A stretch of DNA of 64,000 nucleotides from Pontibacter sp. HSC-14F20 (GCF_019599265.1 NZ_JAHZTC010000001.1:434001-498000), one strand, 5' to 3'. Positions 26,533 through 35,710 are shown, numbered from the stretch's first letter. The notes: generated by a model from the letters alone, not told the origin. A program made the numbers and translations.

Positions 26533-27651
26533 TTGAAAAGACAGAATAACAGGCTGAAGGTACTGGTTGCTGACGGATCAAGTCACGCCCGCCTTGTGCT
26601 TGAAAGTATACTGAGCAGCTCACCTGATCTGGAGGTCATTGGACTTGCCTCTAGCGGAGATCAAGTGCTGGAAATCTTGCGCCATCAAAAAGTGGATGTT
26701 ATATTGGCTTCAGTGGATCTTCGGAAAAATGCGCAGTTATTAGTTTTTAAGCAGGTTTTTAGTGAGTGCCCCACACCGATCGTGATGTTGGTTGAAAAAG
26801 AACAGCTCAGTCTTGATCTTCTCGAGCAAGCTATCGATCTAGGCGTTTTTGGGGTGATCCTAAAACCAGGCCCTAGTACAAGACCTGCCTATAGGTCAAT
26901 AGCGGACGAGATTCGCAGAAAAGTAGTCGCAGTGCGGGAGTCGGAATACTTTGACCCTAAAAAACGCCTGAGTATGCTGGGCGAGGAAGCACAGATTATA
27001 CCTCAGGCAACGGCAAAAAAGGAGTTCCGAAATGTGACGGCAGACACGATCATTGTGATGGGAGCTTCCACTGGTGGAACGCAAGCGGTGGAGCAGATAA
27101 TCAGACAACTCGACCCAAAGCTGAAGGCTTGTGTTTTAGTTGCTATACACCTGCCTCCCAAGTTCACGCATAGCTACTCACGCAGACTAAAGGGCATGAC
27201 GGACTTAGCTGTGGTTGAAGGGCGTGCAGGTATGATTCCTATGCCTGGTAAAGTGATTATAGCCCCCGGAGGTAGAAACATGATTGTACATACTGTGATG
27301 GGAAATACCGCCAATTTAAAAATAGGCTTTAGTGAAAACGACGGCACAGCGCATGATCTACCCTCAGTTGACCAACTGATAATGACGGTGGCGCAGAGTG
27401 GCGTGCGACGCGTGATTGGTGTGGTTCTGACAGGTATGGGCAAAGATGGCACAGCAGGAGTATTGGCCCTATCACAGCGCAAAGGAGGGTATGTCATAGC
27501 ACAGGATGAGGCATCGTCTGCCATTTTCGGAATGGCAAAATCAGCCATAGATAGTGGTAATACTGACAAAGTGCTGCCTTTGTCAGAAATTGGCCAGTAC
27601 CTGAACTGGTATGTGGCAGCAAACAGCAGCAAGTCAGTACAACTGACGTGA
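26533..27651 (+). CDS. cheB: CheB-type methylesterase with degenerate receiver domain
   Basis: A 372-residue protein. Residues 1-125 align with the CheB receiver but the phosphorylation site is broken: the acidic pair is Asp14-Gly15, the acceptor Asp is replaced by Ser60 (VDVILASVDL), and the conserved Thr/Ser is Val87; only Lys111 (LKP) remains. The C-terminal methylesterase domain is intact: Ser179 in GASTGG, His206 in IHLPP, and the Asp in LTGMGKDG near residue 300. It should demethylate or deamidate receptor glutamyl sites without phospho-control. The TTG start at 26533 is supported by an AAGGAG sequence with a 7-base spacer. No cheR is found in the window. Confidence 0.9.
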   Translation: MKRQNNRLKVLVADGSSHARLVLESILSSSPDLEVIGLASSGDQVLEILRHQKVDVILASVDLRKNAQLLVFKQVFSECPTPIVMLVEKEQLSLDLLEQAIDLGVFGVILKPGPSTRPAYRSIADEIRRKVVAVRESEYFDPKKRLSMLGEEAQIIPQATAKKEFRNVTADTIIVMGASTGGTQAVEQIIRQLDPKLKACVLVAIHLPPKFTHSYSRRLKGMTDLAVVEGRAGMIPMPGKVIIAPGGRNMIVHTVMGNTANLKIGFSENDGTAHDLPSVDQLIMTVAQSGVRRVIGVVLTGMGKDGTAGVLALSQRKGGYVIAQDEASSAIFGMAKSAIDSGNTDKVLPLSEIGQYLNWYVAANSSKSVQLT

Positions 27652-27655
27652 ATTC

Positions 27656-29290
27656 ATGAAATCGAGAGAGCAGGAGTATAAAGAGATTTTTATAGCAGAA
27701 GCGCTGGAGTACTACGACGCCCTTAACAGGCTCATCAGCGAACTGGAAAAAAAGCCGCAGGACGATCAGGTGCTGGCGGAGATATTCCGTATGCTGCATA
27801 ACCTGAAGGCAAACGCAAAAGCGATTGGCTACCTGCAGATTTCCGATGTATCGCATAAACTTGAAACTGCCTTTGGCCTGATCCGCAACAAGGAACTGAG
27901 TTTCAGCGATGAAGTAGTTGGTGTCCTTTTTGACGGTATCGACTTGCTCGGTGAACTGATCAAGGGCATTGACAGCGAACGGCAGGTGGAAATTGATCCG
28001 GTTCTGATCCGCAACCTCGATATCATTGTTGATAGCCTTTCGGACAGTACGGTAGAGCTGGCTAAGGTGCAGAAGTTCAGTACTTCACGAAACCTGACGC
28101 TATCCGATCTCATTTACATTCAGGTAAAGAAACTGGACCACCTCATGAACCTGGTGGGGGAGCTAATCATTGACCGCGACCGAATTCTCTCTCTAAGCCG
28201 CGAACTGGACAATGATGAACTAAAGACTGTAAGCTCCCACCTATACCGGATTACAGAGGACCTGGAGTACAGTGTGATGGATGCGCGCCTGGTTAGCATC
28301 GGTACTTTGTTCAACAAATTCCCGAGGGTGGTGCGCGATATCTCGACTTCCGAGAAAAAAGAAATTAACCTGGAGTTAACTGGTCAAGACATTCAGATTG
28401 ACCGCAATATTCTGCAGATTATAACAGATTCGTTGCTGCATCTGGTGCGCAATGCGATCACGCACGGTATTGAAAAGCCTGAACAGCGTGCTAAGGTGGG
28501 CAAGCCCAAAGTTGGTTCGCTTCAGCTCTCAGCCCGCAGCGACCGCGAAAGTGTGATTATCACCTTAGCTGACGATGGAAGAGGAATTGATGTCGGAAAA
28601 GTTAAGAAAGCAGCTGTTGAGCGGCATATGATTGCAGGGGAAGTGGCAGATGGGCTTCCGGACTCAGAAGTATACTCTTTCCTGTTTGAGCCCGGTTTTT
28701 CGCTGGCCAAGGAGGTAACAGAGTACTCTGGCCGGGGTGTCGGTTTAGATGTAGTGAAAAATGCGATTGACTCCATAGGCGGTCGCATTCGTATAGAGTC
28801 AGAGAAAGGCAAAGGAACCTCTTTTATTCTGCAGTTACCAACCTCAATTGCAGTTAAGGGAGCACTCTTATTCGAGATAGACAGTATTTTCTATGCCATC
28901 CCACTAATCCATACCGATTCTGTGGTGGCCCTGGATAAAGACGAACTCCACGAAGTAGGGGATGTGCTCGTTGCCGATATTAAAGGGGAGACCGTAACGG
29001 TAGTGTACCTGGACGAGCTCCTGAATGTAGAAGAAAGCCAGATGCGTCTGGGTGATAAAACACGGTTAAAGGGTCAGGTACAGAACATCATTATTGTTTC
29101 GTATAACAACCGCAAACTCGGCCTGATTGTGGACAAGCTATACCGGCAGCAGGATATAGTGGTGAAGCCACTCAGCAAACCGCTGGATAGCATTGATTTA
29201 TATGGCGGTGTCACGCTGCTTGGTACAGGTAAGGTATGCCTGGTGCTGGATGTGCCCGCTATTACCAGATACTTTGTGAACAGAAGATGA
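27656..29290 (+). CDS. cheA: Chemotaxis histidine kinase CheA (P2-less)
   Basis: A 544-residue CheA. The P1/HPt domain has the phospho-His at residue 48 (RMLHNLKANAKAIG), although the usual glycine after the lysine is Ala. No separate P2 receiver-docking domain is visible between P1 and P3. P3 dimerisation contains LMNLVGELIIDRDRI, P4 carries the N box (HLVRNAITHGIE), G1 (LADDGRGID) and G2 (GRGVGLDVV), and P5 is a CheW-like regulatory domain at the C-terminus. The lack of P2 implies direct phosphotransfer from P1 to CheY. It starts 4 bases after cheB, so the two are tightly coupled. Confidence 0.95.
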   Translation: MKSREQEYKEIFIAEALEYYDALNRLISELEKKPQDDQVLAEIFRMLHNLKANAKAIGYLQISDVSHKLETAFGLIRNKELSFSDEVVGVLFDGIDLLGELIKGIDSERQVEIDPVLIRNLDIIVDSLSDSTVELAKVQKFSTSRNLTLSDLIYIQVKKLDHLMNLVGELIIDRDRILSLSRELDNDELKTVSSHLYRITEDLEYSVMDARLVSIGTLFNKFPRVVRDISTSEKKEINLELTGQDIQIDRNILQIITDSLLHLVRNAITHGIEKPEQRAKVGKPKVGSLQLSARSDRESVIITLADDGRGIDVGKVKKAAVERHMIAGEVADGLPDSEVYSFLFEPGFSLAKEVTEYSGRGVGLDVVKNAIDSIGGRIRIESEKGKGTSFILQLPTSIAVKGALLFEIDSIFYAIPLIHTDSVVALDKDELHEVGDVLVADIKGETVTVVYLDELLNVEESQMRLGDKTRLKGQVQNIIIVSYNNRKLGLIVDKLYRQQDIVVKPLSKPLDSIDLYGGVTLLGTGKVCLVLDVPAITRYFVNRR

Positions 29291-29302
29291 GGAACTGAGG
29301 CG

Positions 29303-29950
29303 ATGGATAACATTATTAATAACACGATGAACATGATGGATACGCATGTAACCGAGTTGGAAAAGGATATTATCAAGGAGATCCTGAATATAGGACTGGC
29401 CCGCGCTGCCGATTCTTTTGCTACTATCGCCAAAGATAAGGTGATGCTCAAGGTGCCTGATGTGCAGCTGATTGAAGTTAAAGACCTTATTTCGCTCATC
29501 GCCAGATACGAGAACTCACACTTTATCATTCAGTCTGATATAAAAGGAGACTTCAACGGGGCTACGCTCATGCTTTTTTCAGATGAGCACATCACCCTGC
29601 TTTCCAACGTTTGCCTTAGCATGCTGAACGTGCAGAAGGGCGAACTGAATGTGATGCAGGAGTCACTTTTACTTGAGATCAGCAATATCATCACGGGCGC
29701 ACTGGTAACGCAGTTAGCCAACATTCTGAAGAGTAATATCTACGGATCACCGCCAAAAGCCCCTAAAAGCCATATCGCGAACTCACTAAAAGATATTCTG
29801 GTGCAGCACCCGCTATTTCAGCCGCTCGTTTTTACTGTTATCACAAAGTTTCAGCACAACTCAAAAGACGTAGAACTGCCCCTGCTGCTCTTCTTCGATA
29901 CCAGCACACTACTTAAAATGCTTGACATTATCAGAACTTTTAAGGTATAA
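29303..29950 (+). CDS. cheC: CheC-type CheY-phosphatase
   Basis: A 215-residue CheC/CheX/FliY-family protein. Both consensus phosphatase motifs ([DS]-x3-E-x2-N-x22-P) match exactly: Asp22, Glu26, Asn29 and Pro52, then Ser121, Glu125, Asn128 and Pro151. CheC proteins hydrolyse the aspartyl phosphate of CheY and so reset the signal. It is the last gene of the chemosensory operon, 12 bases after cheA, and is followed by a strong hairpin. No cheD, its usual partner, is nearby. Confidence 0.88.
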   Translation: MDNIINNTMNMMDTHVTELEKDIIKEILNIGLARAADSFATIAKDKVMLKVPDVQLIEVKDLISLIARYENSHFIIQSDIKGDFNGATLMLFSDEHITLLSNVCLSMLNVQKGELNVMQESLLLEISNIITGALVTQLANILKSNIYGSPPKAPKSHIANSLKDILVQHPLFQPLVFTVITKFQHNSKDVELPLLLFFDTSTLLKMLDIIRTFKV

Positions 29951-29997
29951 GCCATACATTCTATACCTGCTGATAATTTTTTGAAATAAATTATCTG

Positions 29998-30040
29998 ACG
30001 AGCTATACCTGTCTGTTTCATCCCGACAGGTATAGCTCGT
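29998..30040 (+). terminator. Terminator of the chemosensory operon built from two inverted GGTATAG motifs
   Basis: A perfect 16-bp stem (ACGAGCTATACCTGTC and complement, 29998-30013 and 30025-30040) around an 11-base loop, followed by a T-run interrupted by CAC. Both arms carry the dispersed heptamer GGTATAG/CTATACC, as happens with uptake-signal sequences in other bacteria. Confidence 0.75.
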
Positions 30041-30117
30041 TCACTTTTTGGGCTATTCCTACTCTTATTTGAGACGGTTCGTGGCTCGCTTCGTACTATT
30101 CTAACTGAAAGGTGTAG

Positions 30118-30148
30118 TTTGATTATAGCGTCAGTTTTCGTTTTTTTG
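30118..30148 (+). promoter_or_regulatory. Candidate promoter of the speD-speE gene
   Basis: TTTG at 30118-30121 and, 19 bases later, TTTTTTTG at 30141-30148, one base off the Bacteroidota -7 box TAnnTTTG. It would start transcription about 30 bases before the ATG at 30183. Confidence 0.35.
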
Positions 30149-30182
30149 CATTTTTATTTACAAGAAACCTCAAAGTCAATTA

Positions 30183-31511
30183 ATGAACGCCTTAGGAAGA
30201 CACATTTTAGTTGAATTTTACGATTGCTCTCCTGAACTGATGAACGATGTGATTCACATCGAAAACAGCATGGTTGCCGCTGCCGAAACAGCCGGCGCCA
30301 CTGTCATCAACAGTACTTTTCACCACTTTTCACCTTACGGAGTATCCGGCGTGGTGGTGATTCAGGAAAGCCACTTGGCCATCCATACCTGGCCTGAGTA
30401 TGGCTATGCAGCCGTAGACCTGTTTACCTGTGGCGACTCGGTTGACCCATGGGTTTCTTACATGTATCTGAAAGAGGCCTTCGAGTCTGGTCATGGCTCT
30501 TCGATGGAACTGCGCCGCGGTCAGCTGAGTCTGTTAAAGCGCAACGACTTCAATCTGGAGACATTACGTGATGCAGCTTCCAAAACCATAGAAGCGGAAG
30601 GTTCTATTACGCGGGATGTTTGGTTCACAGAGCGTGACGAGAACATCGCCTTGTCACTGAAGCACACCGGCAATCAGCTTTACAAGAAAGACTCGGAGTA
30701 CCAGCGCGTAGAGATCTATGAAACACTTGCCTACGGCAACATGCTTACCTTGGATGGTATGGTAATGTGCACGCAGAAGGACGAGTATGTATACCACGAA
30801 ATGATTACTCATGTACCCATGTTCAGTAACCGCGCTGCGAAGCGTGCACTGGTAATCGGTGGAGGTGACGGCGGAACCGTACGTGAACTATTGCGGCATG
30901 AACAACTGGAGGAAGTGACTCTTGTTGAGATTGACGAACTGGTTATTGAAGCCTGCAAATTACACCTGCCTGAAACTGCTGTGGCATTTGATAATCCGCG
31001 TCTGAACCTGCTGGTAGAAGATGGTATCAAGTATATTAAGGAATGTGTCGATGAGCACTACGACTTGATCATTGTCGATTCTGCTGACCCGGTTGGTCCT
31101 GGTGAAGGACTTTTCACAGCAGAGTTCTATCAGGAGGTATACCGCTGCCTGACAAAAGACGGCGTGATGATTACCCAGAGTGAATCGCCTCGTTTTAACT
31201 CGGCTGTGTTTGTAGAGATTTACGATACCTATAAGAAGATTTTCGGACAGGATAAAGTGCACTGCTACCTGGCAGCTATACCTACTTATCCGACCGGCAC
31301 GTGGAGCTTCTCGTACTCAGCAAAAGGCAATGCAAATCCTTTGCAGTTTGACAAGACGGCGGCTACTGAGTTTTCTAAGCAAGCGGGACTCAAATACTAC
31401 AATGAAAACGTGCACATGGCTGCCTTTGCGCTTCCAAACTTTGTGAAGGAGCTATTAAACTCAAACCCTGATAACGTAACTGATGAATACTCAGCAGAAC
31501 CAACCAACTAA
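30183..31511 (+). CDS. Fused S-adenosylmethionine decarboxylase-spermidine synthase
   Basis: A 442-residue fusion. Residues 1-125 are a class 1B AdoMet decarboxylase proenzyme (SpeD/SpeH): autocleavage between Glu62 and Ser63 in [10 protein letters not shown], with Ser55, His68 and Cys83 all in place, so the pyruvoyl group can form. Residues about 140-440 are a spermidine synthase (SpeE): [32 protein letters not shown] and TQSESPRF, including the aspartates for aminopropyl transfer. One polypeptide would thus make decarboxylated AdoMet and use it on putrescine. The gene overlaps the following speB-like gene by 29 bases, forming a polyamine operon. Confidence 0.93.
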   Translation: MNALGRHILVEFYDCSPELMNDVIHIENSMVAAAETAGATVINSTFHHFSPYGVSGVVVIQESHLAIHTWPEYGYAAVDLFTCGDSVDPWVSYMYLKEAFESGHGSSMELRRGQLSLLKRNDFNLETLRDAASKTIEAEGSITRDVWFTERDENIALSLKHTGNQLYKKDSEYQRVEIYETLAYGNMLTLDGMVMCTQKDEYVYHEMITHVPMFSNRAAKRALVIGGGDGGTVRELLRHEQLEEVTLVEIDELVIEACKLHLPETAVAFDNPRLNLLVEDGIKYIKECVDEHYDLIIVDSADPVGPGEGLFTAEFYQEVYRCLTKDGVMITQSESPRFNSAVFVEIYDTYKKIFGQDKVHCYLAAIPTYPTGTWSFSYSAKGNANPLQFDKTAATEFSKQAGLKYYNENVHMAAFALPNFVKELLNSNPDNVTDEYSAEPTN

Positions 31512-32574
31512 TAGCAAGCAACAAAAGATCGCTACGTTCGACCCGAATGGTGTAGGCGATGTGAACGGTGGCCTTTTCGGTTTGCCTTTTACCATAGAAG
31601 AGTCGGAGGTTGTGCTTATACCTGTGCCCTGGGAAGTAACGGTGTCTTACAGTGCCGGTACAGCAGCTGGCCCGCAAGCCATTAAATCGGCTTCTCCACA
31701 ACTTGACCTGTTTGAGCCTGCCATTAAAGGTGCCTGGAAACTAGGTATAGCGATGGAAGAGATTTCAGAGGATTGGGCTGCTGTGAGCGATAACCTGCGC
31801 CAGCGGGCTGAGAATTATATCAACTGGCTGGAGGAAGGAAGTCCGGAATCTGACAGAGCCGAGTTTGAGAACCTGCCGGCTGAGGTGACTGAAAAAGGAG
31901 AGGAGCTGCTGCAATGGCTGAAGGCAAGGGCGCACAACTACCTGGATCAGGGTAAATTGGTTGGCGTAGTAGGCGGGGACCACAGCACCCCGCTTGGTTT
32001 GATGCACGCACTGGCAGAACGCCATGAGGAGTACGGCATCCTACAGGTTGATGCTCATGCTGATTTACGGGATGCCTATGAAGGCTTCAAATATTCTCAT
32101 GCTTCGATCATGTTCAATGCGCTGCAACTGCCACAGGTCAAAAAACTGGTGCAGGTAGGTATACGTGATATCTGTCAGGCAGAGGCAGAACTAGCTAATC
32201 AGTCAAACGGACGGGTGGCGATATTCTACGATAGTGTGCTCAAAGAGAATATGTACGAAGGTGACAGCTGGAAAAAAGAGTGCAAGAAAATCATTGCCCA
32301 GCTTCCTCAAAAGGTATACATCAGTTTCGACATCGATGGTCTGGACCCAAAACTTTGCCCTGCGACAGGTACCCCGGTGCCTGGAGGTCTGGAGTTTGAA
32401 GAAGCCATATACCTGATCAAAGCGCTTGTGAGATCAGGACGTGAGATCATCGGTTTTGACTTGTGTGAAGTAGCACCTGGCGAGAGCGAGTGGAATGGCA
32501 ATGTAGGAGCGCGACTGCTTTATAAGTTGTGTAACTGGATGGCCGTATCTCAAAAGCGACTGGAAGTACAGTAG
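31483..32574 (+). CDS. speB: Agmatinase/arginase family ureohydrolase
   Basis: A 363-residue ureohydrolase with all Mn2+-binding motifs: GGDHS near residue 167, DAHADLR near 189, and SFDIDGLDP near 286. A roughly 70-residue insertion with Glu-rich sequence lies between the N-terminal strands and GGDHS, as in other Bacteroidota family members. Overlap with the speD-speE fusion suggests agmatinase, supplying putrescine for spermidine; formimidoylglutamase is the main alternative. Translation probably restarts at the ATG at 31483 inside the previous gene. Confidence 0.85.
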   Translation: MNTQQNQPTNSKQQKIATFDPNGVGDVNGGLFGLPFTIEESEVVLIPVPWEVTVSYSAGTAAGPQAIKSASPQLDLFEPAIKGAWKLGIAMEEISEDWAAVSDNLRQRAENYINWLEEGSPESDRAEFENLPAEVTEKGEELLQWLKARAHNYLDQGKLVGVVGGDHSTPLGLMHALAERHEEYGILQVDAHADLRDAYEGFKYSHASIMFNALQLPQVKKLVQVGIRDICQAEAELANQSNGRVAIFYDSVLKENMYEGDSWKKECKKIIAQLPQKVYISFDIDGLDPKLCPATGTPVPGGLEFEEAIYLIKALVRSGREIIGFDLCEVAPGESEWNGNVGARLLYKLCNWMAVSQKRLEVQ

Positions 32575-32645
32575 TCTTACCTTTATTCCCGGTTTGCCGT
32601 ATAGTGGGGTAGAAATAACAATCTATCACTATATATCGAAACAAA

Positions 32646-32978
32646 ATGGGGATCATCATTAAGATTTTACTGACCGGTGTAGCCGCTCTTTTGGCTGCCT
32701 ACTTACTGCCCGGTGTGCATATTGACGGATTTATAACGGCTCTGATACTGGCAGCCGTGCTGGCCTTGCTTAACGCGGTGGTTCGTCCGATCCTCGTTAT
32801 CCTGACAATACCGGTTACAATACTGACCCTTGGCTTGTTTTTGCTGGTCATCAATGCATTAATTATTCTGTTGGCCGACTATCTGATAGGAGGTTTCGAT
32901 GTGGATGGATTCCTGTGGGCGCTTATTTTCAGCTTGTTGCTGTCACTTATCACAGCAATACTGGATATGATCTTTTAA
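32646..32978 (+). CDS. Phage-holin-superfamily (YvlD-like) small membrane protein
   Basis: A 110-residue protein made of four membrane helices with short polar turns; GVHIDGF and GGFDVDGF mark the two half-repeats, and 'LLNAVVRPIL.ILTIPVTILTLGLF' is the family core. It belongs to the phage holin family 4/YvlD group, which despite its name is a chromosomal membrane protein of unknown function. No prophage genes surround it. A strong bidirectional terminator follows. Confidence 0.88.
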   Translation: MGIIIKILLTGVAALLAAYLLPGVHIDGFITALILAAVLALLNAVVRPILVILTIPVTILTLGLFLLVINALIILLADYLIGGFDVDGFLWALIFSLLLSLITAILDMIF

Positions 32979-32992
32979 TTCGCAATGTTACC

Positions 32993-33039
32993 ACAAACAG
33001 AAAAGCTCCTGGTTTAGGTCAGGAGCTTTTCTGTTTTGT
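32993..33039. terminator. Bidirectional intrinsic terminator
   Basis: A long stem (ACAAACAGAAAAGCTCCT pairing with AGGAGCTTTTCTGTTTTGT, with one bulge) around a 10-base loop, between the converging holin-like gene and the DUF326 gene. Confidence 0.88.
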
Positions 33040-33051
33040 ATAACCTGGTAT

Positions 33052-33384
33052 TTAGCGAGACATCCAGGCTTCGCAGGCGTCAGCACACTCGCGGCAGGCG
33101 TCGGCGCATTTCTGGCAATGGTCATGGTCATGCTTGCGGCACTCTTCTTCGCAGAGGCGACAAATTTCAATACATTCCTTCATTACATGTTTGGCATGGG
33201 CTGAATCACGGGCTACAAAACGTGCGGTAAGCGTGCAGATGTCGGCGCAGTCACGGTCCAGCATAATACAACGAACCATCATTTTTACGTCGTCCTCCTG
33301 CAGGCAGGCAGTGGCACAGGTCTCACAGGCAGTAATACATTTGATCAGCACATGCTCTAATTCATTGGTTCTTTCAGATTTCAT
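33052..33384 (-). CDS. Four-helix-bundle cysteine-rich copper-binding protein (DUF326/Csp-like)
   Basis: A 110-residue cytosolic protein with 16 cysteines in CxxxC and CxxC spacings along four predicted helices (e.g. CITACETCATACLQ, CIEICRLCEEEC, CQKCADACRECADACE), plus a His-rich HDHDH loop. This is the pattern of DUF326 proteins related to copper-storage proteins Csp1 and Csp3, in which cysteines line the core of a four-helix bundle and bind many Cu(I) ions. No signal peptide, so it resembles cytosolic Csp3. No copper exporter or regulator is adjacent. Metal binding is inferred from the family. Confidence 0.87.
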   Translation of the reverse strand: MKSERTNELEHVLIKCITACETCATACLQEDDVKMMVRCIMLDRDCADICTLTARFVARDSAHAKHVMKECIEICRLCEEECRKHDHDHCQKCADACRECADACEAWMSR

Positions 33385-33552
33385 AGTTTATCAGTTATAA
33401 GGTTCACATCTTCATAAAATACGGTTACCCAAAGTCATTGTTTGTTAATCTGAAACGTGTAGCTAAAACAGGAACCTATTTCACGCCGATTATGGTTAAC
33501 TTTGGGTTTAGTACAGCAAATATTTTTCGCATCGTTACACTGATTACAAGGC

Positions 33553-35688
33553 ATGAGTTTAGGTATAAGAGAGGCACGTGAAGCATTAAAACTGTATTTT
33601 GGGTATGAGCAGTTCAGGCCCATGCAGGAGCAGATCATCACACATATTCTGGAGCAGAAAGATGTGGTGGTGCTGATGCCGACCGGCGGCGGAAAATCTG
33701 TTTGTTTTCAGGTGCCTGCTGTGGTGATGCCAGGTCTGTGCGTGGTTGTGTCGCCATTGATTGCCCTGATGAAAGACCAGGTTGAAGCGCTTTTAGCCAA
33801 TGGTATACCTGCTGCTTATTTAAATAGCTCGCAGACTACTGATGAGCAGTATAAAATAGAGGAGGAGAGCCTGGCAGGGAAGATCAAACTGCTGTACGTT
33901 TCTCCCGAAAAATTGCTTTCCGCTGGCTTTTTCTCATTCCTGAAAAGATTGCAGGTTTCCCTTTTTGCTGTGGACGAAGCACACTGTATTTCGTCATGGG
34001 GGCACGATTTCAGGCCGGAGTATACCCAGCTTCGTGCCCTTAAGCAACAATTTCCGGCTATACCTGTCGTGGCGCTGACTGCCACTGCCGACAAATTAAC
34101 GCAGAAGGATATACAGGAGCAATTGCAACTCCGAAAGCCTGAAGTGTTTGTAGCCTCATTTGACAGACCGAACATTAACTTGACCGTACTGCCCGGGCAG
34201 AATCGCTTTAATAAGATCACAGATTTCCTCTCACGAAGACAAGGGCAGCCAGGTATAATCTATTGCCTGAGCCGAAAAGCCACCGAGAGCCTCTCGGGCA
34301 AGCTGCGCGATAACGGGTATAATTCCACTTTCTATCATGCAGGTATGAGTGCCCAGCAACGCTCAAAAGCACAGGAAGCTTTTCTGCGCGATGATGTGCA
34401 GATTGTTTGCGCTACCATTGCTTTCGGTATGGGTATAGACAAGTCGAATGTGCGCTGGGTGATTCACTATAATCTACCTAAAAATGTAGAAGGATACTAC
34501 CAGGAGATCGGGCGGGCCGGGCGTGACGGTGCCAAGTCAGATGCGCTCTTGTTCTACAGTTTTGCGGATGTTATGAATCTGCGCACGATGCTGTCGGACA
34601 ATGACAAGTCGCAGAACGAATTGCAGTTGGTTAAGCTGGAGCGCATGCAGCAGTTCGCCGAAGCAACCTTTTGCAGAAGGCGCATTTTGTTGCAGTACTT
34701 CGGGGAGCGAATGAGCAAAGACTGTGGTAACTGCGATATTTGCCGCAACCCGCCCAGCCGCTTCGATGGCACCCTGATCGCCCAGAAAGCCTTGTCAGCC
34801 ATCGCCCGCTCACAGGAAAAACTGAATATGAGTCTTCTAGTAGATGTGCTGCGCGGTTCCCGCAACAGCCAGGTGCTGTCCGGCGGCTTCGATCGCATCA
34901 AAACATACGGGGCAGGCCGCGACATTGGCACCCTGGACTGGCACCGTTATCTGCACCAGATGCTCAATGCTGGTTTGGTTGAACTGGCCTATGATCAGAA
35001 CTATACCTTAAAACTGACAGAGCAGAGCGAGCAGGTTCTCTTTAAAGGCCGTAAAATAGAACTAGTGAAGTTTGAAGATGCCAAGCAGCAGACTGAAACA
35101 TTACAACGAGAAAAGCCAAAACGGGAGATTATTCGCGATGCCTTGTTCGAGCGACTGCGTGCTTTGCGTAAACGAATGGCCGACGAACAGAATGTGCCGC
35201 CTTATGTAGTGTTCACGGACAGCACACTGCAGGAGATGGCAGCAGAAAAGCCCTCAAACCGCATTGCCATGTTAGCAATCAGTGGGGTTGGCGCTCAGAA
35301 ATTCGAACGTTATGGGCATGATTTTATAAATGAGATCATTGCTTTTATGACAGAAGAGCAGGCTAAAGGCAGTGCGATCAAAGGAGCGACGCACCTGGTG
35401 ACGTGGGAGGCGTATCAGCAGGGCCTGAGTCCGGAGGAAATAGCTAGGCGCCGCAACCTGAACCCTGTTACAATCTATTCCCACCTGGCCACGCTACTGG
35501 AGCAGGGCTACGATGTGCCGGTACACGATTTCGTATCGAAGCGGGAGTACGAGGTAATCGTGGAAGCGATTGAAAGTCTCGGCAAGGATGCCAAGCTAAA
35601 GGATTTGTTTGAACACTTGGAAGAGCGATACGAATACTTCAAGATCCGACTTTCCCTGGCCATGTACAAGATGCAGTATGTCTGGTGA
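33553..35688 (+). CDS. recQ: ATP-dependent DNA helicase RecQ
   Basis: A 711-residue RecQ helicase. Helicase motifs in order: RPMQEQII (motif 0), PTGGGKS (Walker A, near residue 47), DEAHCISSWGHDFRPEY (motif II and aromatic loop, near 140), TATADK (III), then QEIGRAGRDG (VI). The zinc-binding region has CRRRILLQYFGE and CGNCDIC, followed by an RQC winged helix, an HRDC domain near residues 520-600 (LFERLRALRKRMADEQNVPP), and a C-terminal helix-turn-helix domain (GLSPEEIARRRNLNPVTIYSHL). It unwinds DNA at stalled forks and recombination intermediates. ATG at 33553. Confidence 0.96.
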   Translation: MSLGIREAREALKLYFGYEQFRPMQEQIITHILEQKDVVVLMPTGGGKSVCFQVPAVVMPGLCVVVSPLIALMKDQVEALLANGIPAAYLNSSQTTDEQYKIEEESLAGKIKLLYVSPEKLLSAGFFSFLKRLQVSLFAVDEAHCISSWGHDFRPEYTQLRALKQQFPAIPVVALTATADKLTQKDIQEQLQLRKPEVFVASFDRPNINLTVLPGQNRFNKITDFLSRRQGQPGIIYCLSRKATESLSGKLRDNGYNSTFYHAGMSAQQRSKAQEAFLRDDVQIVCATIAFGMGIDKSNVRWVIHYNLPKNVEGYYQEIGRAGRDGAKSDALLFYSFADVMNLRTMLSDNDKSQNELQLVKLERMQQFAEATFCRRRILLQYFGERMSKDCGNCDICRNPPSRFDGTLIAQKALSAIARSQEKLNMSLLVDVLRGSRNSQVLSGGFDRIKTYGAGRDIGTLDWHRYLHQMLNAGLVELAYDQNYTLKLTEQSEQVLFKGRKIELVKFEDAKQQTETLQREKPKREIIRDALFERLRALRKRMADEQNVPPYVVFTDSTLQEMAAEKPSNRIAMLAISGVGAQKFERYGHDFINEIIAFMTEEQAKGSAIKGATHLVTWEAYQQGLSPEEIARRRNLNPVTIYSHLATLLEQGYDVPVHDFVSKREYEVIVEAIESLGKDAKLKDLFEHLEERYEYFKIRLSLAMYKMQYVW

Positions 35689-35710
35689 TTTTTCGGTATA
35701 GCAATTTCTA

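Noticed and set aside
30183..31511. Suspicion that the AdoMet decarboxylase lacks its pyruvoyl serine because the motif reads ESHLAIHTW rather than ESHLSIHTW
   Set aside because: The cleaved bond is Glu62-Ser63 at the ES pair, which is present; the variable position is residue 66.
32646..32978. Prophage, suggested by the holin-family protein and by the XRE-S24 regulator at 37888
   Set aside because: No integrase, capsid, portal, terminase or att-like repeats nearby; both proteins have common host relatives.
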